In this document: positions 24,473 to 27,361 of the stretch, piece by piece
How the letters are laid out: each line of letters opens with the position of its first letter
How positions within the stretch are numbered: the stretch's first letter is position 1
Origin: Apostichopus parvimensis
Lineage: Eukaryota > Echinodermata > Holothuroidea > Aspidochirotida > Stichopodidae
DNA: 27,361 nucleotides
Assembly: GCA_000934455.1 (NCBI GenBank)
Contig: KN882297.1
Span: 57,801 to 85,161, forward strand
Reading direction: 5' to 3'
The notes under the pieces: generated by a model
What the model saw: the letters and a program-made list of their open reading frames with translations, nothing else
Databases searched by the model: none
What the model was told of the DNA's origin: nothing
Program-made: the position numbers and the translations under genes

Positions 24473-27219
24473 CTGTAAAATAAAAGACATAAAGCATGTC
24501 TAAAGCTATGAGCAAAGATAACAAGCGAATCGAAGCTAAATGGCAGTGTTGTCTCCACCCAACTCCACATACCTCATACGTAAGGTGCTGCTCACACTGA
24601 CTGAAATCCAAAATATCTAGACTTGACATTTGGTTATTTTGCTCACACCACTACCCCACCCTGCTTTGTCATAGTTCCTTCCACACATTAATGAGTTTCT
24701 ATTTTTATTTTTTTTTAACAATATTATTGAATATGCCTTACTTCTGTCCACACTATTACATCATTTTAGTTGGTTGAGTTTAGTCCACGCTATTACATCT
24801 ATGTGGTTTTTCTCAGTTTTGTCCACATTACAAAAACCATGTAGTGTGTCTAGTTTTTTCCACACTATTACATCAATGTATTGTGTCTAGTTATGTCCAC
24901 GCTATTACATCCATGTAATGGGTCTAGTTTTGTCCACATTACAATATCCATGTAGTGTGTCTAGTTTTTTCCACACTATTACATCCATGTAATGTGTCTA
25001 GTTTTGTCCACATTACAATATCCATGTAGTGTGTCTAGTTTTGTCCACACAATAACATCCATGTATTATGTCTAGTTTAGTCAATGCTATTACATCTATG
25101 TGGTTTGTCTCAGTTTTGTACACATTACAACAACCATGTAGTGTATCTAGTTTTGTCCACATTATTACATCCATGTTGAGTGTCTATTTTTTCCCCTCAC
25201 TATTATATCCATGTAGTATTTCTAGTTTTATCCACGTAATTACATCCATGTAGTGTGCCTCAGTTTTGTCCACATTACAACATCCATGTAGACATGTGTT
25301 GTCCACGCTGTTACATCCATGTGATGTCCACATACACTATCACATCCTAACAGTTTTTATTTTAGTTTTGGGCATGCTATTAACTCCATTTATACGGTCG
25401 CCTTTATGTTTTCCAAACTACCATGATGTCTATGTATAATTTACTTATCCCACTCCTTCCCATGATGTCTATGTATAATTTATTTTTCCAATACCTTCCC
25501 ATGATGTCTATGTATAATATATTGTTCCAACACCTTCCCATGATGTCTATGTATAATTTATTTTGCCCACACCTTCCCATCCATGTTTACGAATTTTTCC
25601 TCTGTTTCTAATCCTCACCATTTAAATCCTTCTTGTCTTGTCCCTGTTCCTTTTCGATGACTGAATCCTCGTCTTTCTCATCCATTAGATTGGTAATAGC
25701 TAAAACAGATAAGACATGCTGTCGTTGAAACAAATCTCAAATCATCATCTAACCATGCCTTCATTAAAAAGAAACATTCATCACATACATCAATACAGAA
25801 GAAACAGGAAGGATAAAAGAAAACAAGATAAAAATATTCAACACTGTTATTTAGTTAGCAGGGATGTGCCCAGGATTTCCTGAGTGCCGGGTATACTGAT
25901 CGCCGTCCTGGGGGAGGGGTCTAAGGGCAAGGGGTGTCCCCCTCCCCTTTGAGAAAGTTTTCGATTTTTGAAGGTGCTCAGATGTCAAATGCTGGCACTT
26001 GTGTAGCTTTTTAAGCACATACACAAGTACTAGTTTTGCTAACAATTTACATTTTTAAATTTTATTTTAGTGAAATATATTACGTACCTGGTAAAAAGTT
26101 ATTAGTTTGTTTCAAAGAGATTTTACAAGGGACCGATTGAGAGCCGTAATTAATGTTTCTCGCATGCGTAACTGATGCATTATTAGTCTGTATGATTTTG
26201 GCATTGGTTAGGCCCAATTTATGTTAAATATATTGTTAGGAATGTCAGGATTTTTAGATGAAAATAGTGCTGGGCGGGATTCACGATTTGTAAGACAGTG
26301 CTGGCGGTAATTTTTAGTGCTGGGCGGGGCCGCCCAGTGCTGCCCAGCGTGGGCACATCCCTGAGTTAGTTAGTTAGTTAGTTAAAATTCATCAAATTGC
26401 AACTCTTTGCTGCAAATATTAAGCTTTCTATCCAGATAAATGATTTAATTACTTAAAAAGAAACATTCCAGCGAGTTTGTTAATAAGGAATCAATATCAG
26501 CTGATAGCCGATAGTAATACTCACAAGACATGATACTGGAGGCTCTGTCATCTCCATTCAGCAGCTGCTGTTCTCGTTCCAAGCCTTTAACGTATTCCGA
26601 ATATTTCCACTGGACCTTGTCTTCCTCTTCCTCTTCTTCTAAGAAATCTACGAATAGACCTGATACTCGGGACATCCTCCTGGAGCTGATGCTCATACGA
26701 TCATCTTCCATCCTCGCAGATGCTTTCAGTTCCTGAAAAATAGAAACAAATTACTTTATCATATTATAATAGTCATATTGTTAAGAACTAACAGAGTATA
26801 GGCAAAGATGGTGGACGAACTGAGGATTGCAGGTTAATATGCCTGAAATATAGACAGAAGAGGGTGGGGGGCTGGGCCAACATGATCCATCAGCTCAGTG
26901 CAGAGCTGGGTCAGGGTCAAGACTGCCATTCATATGTTGTTTTGTTGTTGTTGAAGGAATCAATTGACTAAAACATTCCTTTCTTGACATTGTGGAGTTT
27001 ATCATTACATTACACTCCTTTCTTTAATTCATTTATAAGAAACTTAAAAATAAATTTAATTAATACTTTTTCTTCGTCAAGTCTCTTCTGTTCAGCCTCT
27101 TTCTTCTTCTGCCTCCTCTTCTTCCTCTCCAAATCCTCTAAAACTTTATCTTCTGCAATTGTATTTCTGTATTTCAGGAATTCATTCCAGTGAGAGAACA
27201 AGACTCTGAACACAGTCAA
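24177..27219 (-). CDS. Unrecognised charged coiled-coil protein, C-terminal part, four exons
   Basis: Four minus-strand exons join in phase to 738 nt (245 aa plus stop): 27219-27067, 26732-26525, 25699-25619, 24472-24177. All introns are GT-AG. The 5' end lies beyond the window. In order: SHWNEFLKYRNTIAEDKVLE leading into a Lys/Glu-rich coiled coil (ERKKRRQKKKEAEQKRLDEE); a Ser/Arg-Met segment (SISSRRMSRVS); an acidic run FLEEEEEEDKVQW; a Tyr/Ser-rich stretch (KYSEYVKGL); DEKDEDSVIEKEQGQDKKD; and a basic Gly/Ser/Arg tail ending RPSTSKRR. I do not recognise the family. The composition suggests a largely disordered tail of a cytoplasmic, cytoskeletal or membrane-anchored protein, and phosphorylation is plausible from the RRMS/SR motifs. 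No enzyme motif is seen. Confidence 0.75.
24743..25346. repeat. 37-bp minisatellite in the last intron of the minus-strand gene
   Basis: The unit is about 'gtccacattacaatatccat' followed by 'gtagtgtgtctagtttt'. ccatgt (or a variant) recurs at 24911, 24948, 24985, 25022, 25059 and 25096, at exact 37-bp spacing. The array continues at lower quality to about 25346, where a rearranged segment follows. Confidence 0.9.
25420..25600. repeat. 39-bp minisatellite, four to five copies
   Basis: ccatgatgtctatgtataat recurs at 25421, 25460, 25499 and 25538, and a partial unit starts at 25577, all at exact 39-bp spacing. The array ends about 19 nt before the donor of the 81-nt exon. The plus-strand open frame here is a by-product of a period divisible by three. 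Confidence 0.9.
25619..25699 (-). CDS. Minus-strand gene, third visible exon
   Basis: An 81-nt exon after ctgttttag, with donor gtgagg. It encodes SITNLMDEKDEDSVIEKEQG and QDKKDLN. It is too short to stand alone, but it fits the phase on both sides. Confidence 0.68.
25859..26363. mobile_element. 505-bp non-autonomous DNA transposon, hAT-like
   Basis: Perfect 14-bp terminal inverted repeats: cagggatgtgccca (25859-25872) and tgggcacatccctg (26350-26363). The CAGGG start is typical of hAT ends. The flanks are 'tttagttag' on the left and 'agttagttag' on the right, consistent with a target-site duplication blurred by a (GTTA)n run. The interior holds G/C-rich motifs such as ctgggggaggggtct and gggcggggccgccc. 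There is no transposase frame. It lies inside an intron of the minus-strand gene. Confidence 0.7.
26364..26384. repeat. (GTTA)n microsatellite
   Basis: Five GTTA units directly follow the right end of the 505-bp element and obscure its target-site duplication. Confidence 0.85.
26525..26732 (-). CDS. Minus-strand gene, second visible exon
   Basis: Acceptor tatttttcag; donor gtgagt. It encodes ELKASARMEDDRMSISSRRM, the acidic run LEEEEEED and DKVQWKYSEYVKGLEREQQL. Phase 0 in, phase 1 out. Confidence 0.78.
26733..27066 (-). other. Intron of the minus-strand gene
   Basis: 334 nt between the first two visible exons, with no repeat or coding signal of note. Confidence 0.6.
27067..27219 (-). CDS. 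Minus-strand gene, first visible exon
   Basis: 51 codons after the acceptor ttctttcag (27220 and up), ending DEEK at donor gtatta. It encodes a highly charged coiled-coil-prone helix. The bases at 27220-27361 are intron. Confidence 0.75.
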
Positions 27220-27361
27220 CTGAAAGAAAGAATAATCATAATAATGATAATTAAAATAATAATCAGGTAACAGCTTTTATGTTACTGTACAAGATACAGA
27301 ATATATAGAGTCAGGTAGGTCCCTTGTCAGGTGATCTGGTTCTACTTGAGGTATTGACTAG

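Noticed and set aside
25423..25611. Plus-strand frame with repeated MMSMYNL units
   Set aside because: It is a by-product of the 39-bp (13-codon) minisatellite inside an intron of the opposite-strand gene.

Overview
The window reads as nuclear DNA from an animal, most likely a marine invertebrate. Coding sequence is split into short exons with GT-AG introns. The flanks are AT-rich and full of minisatellites, foldback elements and decayed LINEs. The one gene recognised with confidence, PPP1R42 (an SDS22-type leucine-rich-repeat protein), is typical of animals with cilia or flagella. An echinoderm-like or other invertebrate deuterostome would fit, but the sequence does not prove a taxon.

Layout. 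1-3.6 kb is intergenic and packed with transposon debris: a foldback repeat (403-1000), a possible MITE end near 1813, a plus-strand LINE reverse-transcriptase relic (2735-2965) and a minus-strand LTR-retrotransposon gag relic (3100-3517). 4.0-8.56 kb holds one minus-strand two-ORF LINE. Its ORF1 (three CCHC zinc knuckles) is still open. Its ORF2 (AP-type endonuclease, reverse transcriptase with a YADD box, C-terminal CCHC zinc motif) is broken by frameshifts and stops. 9.1-9.8 kb is a tandem array of a self-complementary 'GAGATATCTC' unit that abuts a 222-bp hairpin. 10.8-11.3 kb has a set of related inverted terminal motifs.

11.9-17.0 kb is PPP1R42 on the plus strand. Seven coding exons splice in phase to about 379 codons. 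Intron 2 holds a LINE 3' relic. Intron 4 begins with a remarkable tandem amplification of the end of exon 4 together with its 5' splice site. 17.0-24.1 kb lies between two converging genes and has no coding exon that I can support. It contains an 84-bp array (about six copies), a 16-17-bp minisatellite and a 96-bp higher-order array built from three subunits of about 32 bp.

24.2-27.2 kb is the 3' part of a minus-strand gene that I do not recognise: four exons, about 245 codons, in phase, Lys/Glu-rich with a coiled-coil segment and a basic Ser/Gly-rich tail. Its last intron is filled by 37-bp and 39-bp tandem repeats, and the intron before it carries a 505-bp hAT-like non-autonomous element. 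The two host genes converge tail to tail. Nothing in the sequence links their functions. The dominant theme is repeat biology: repeats that capture or crowd splice signals, and self-complementary arrays.
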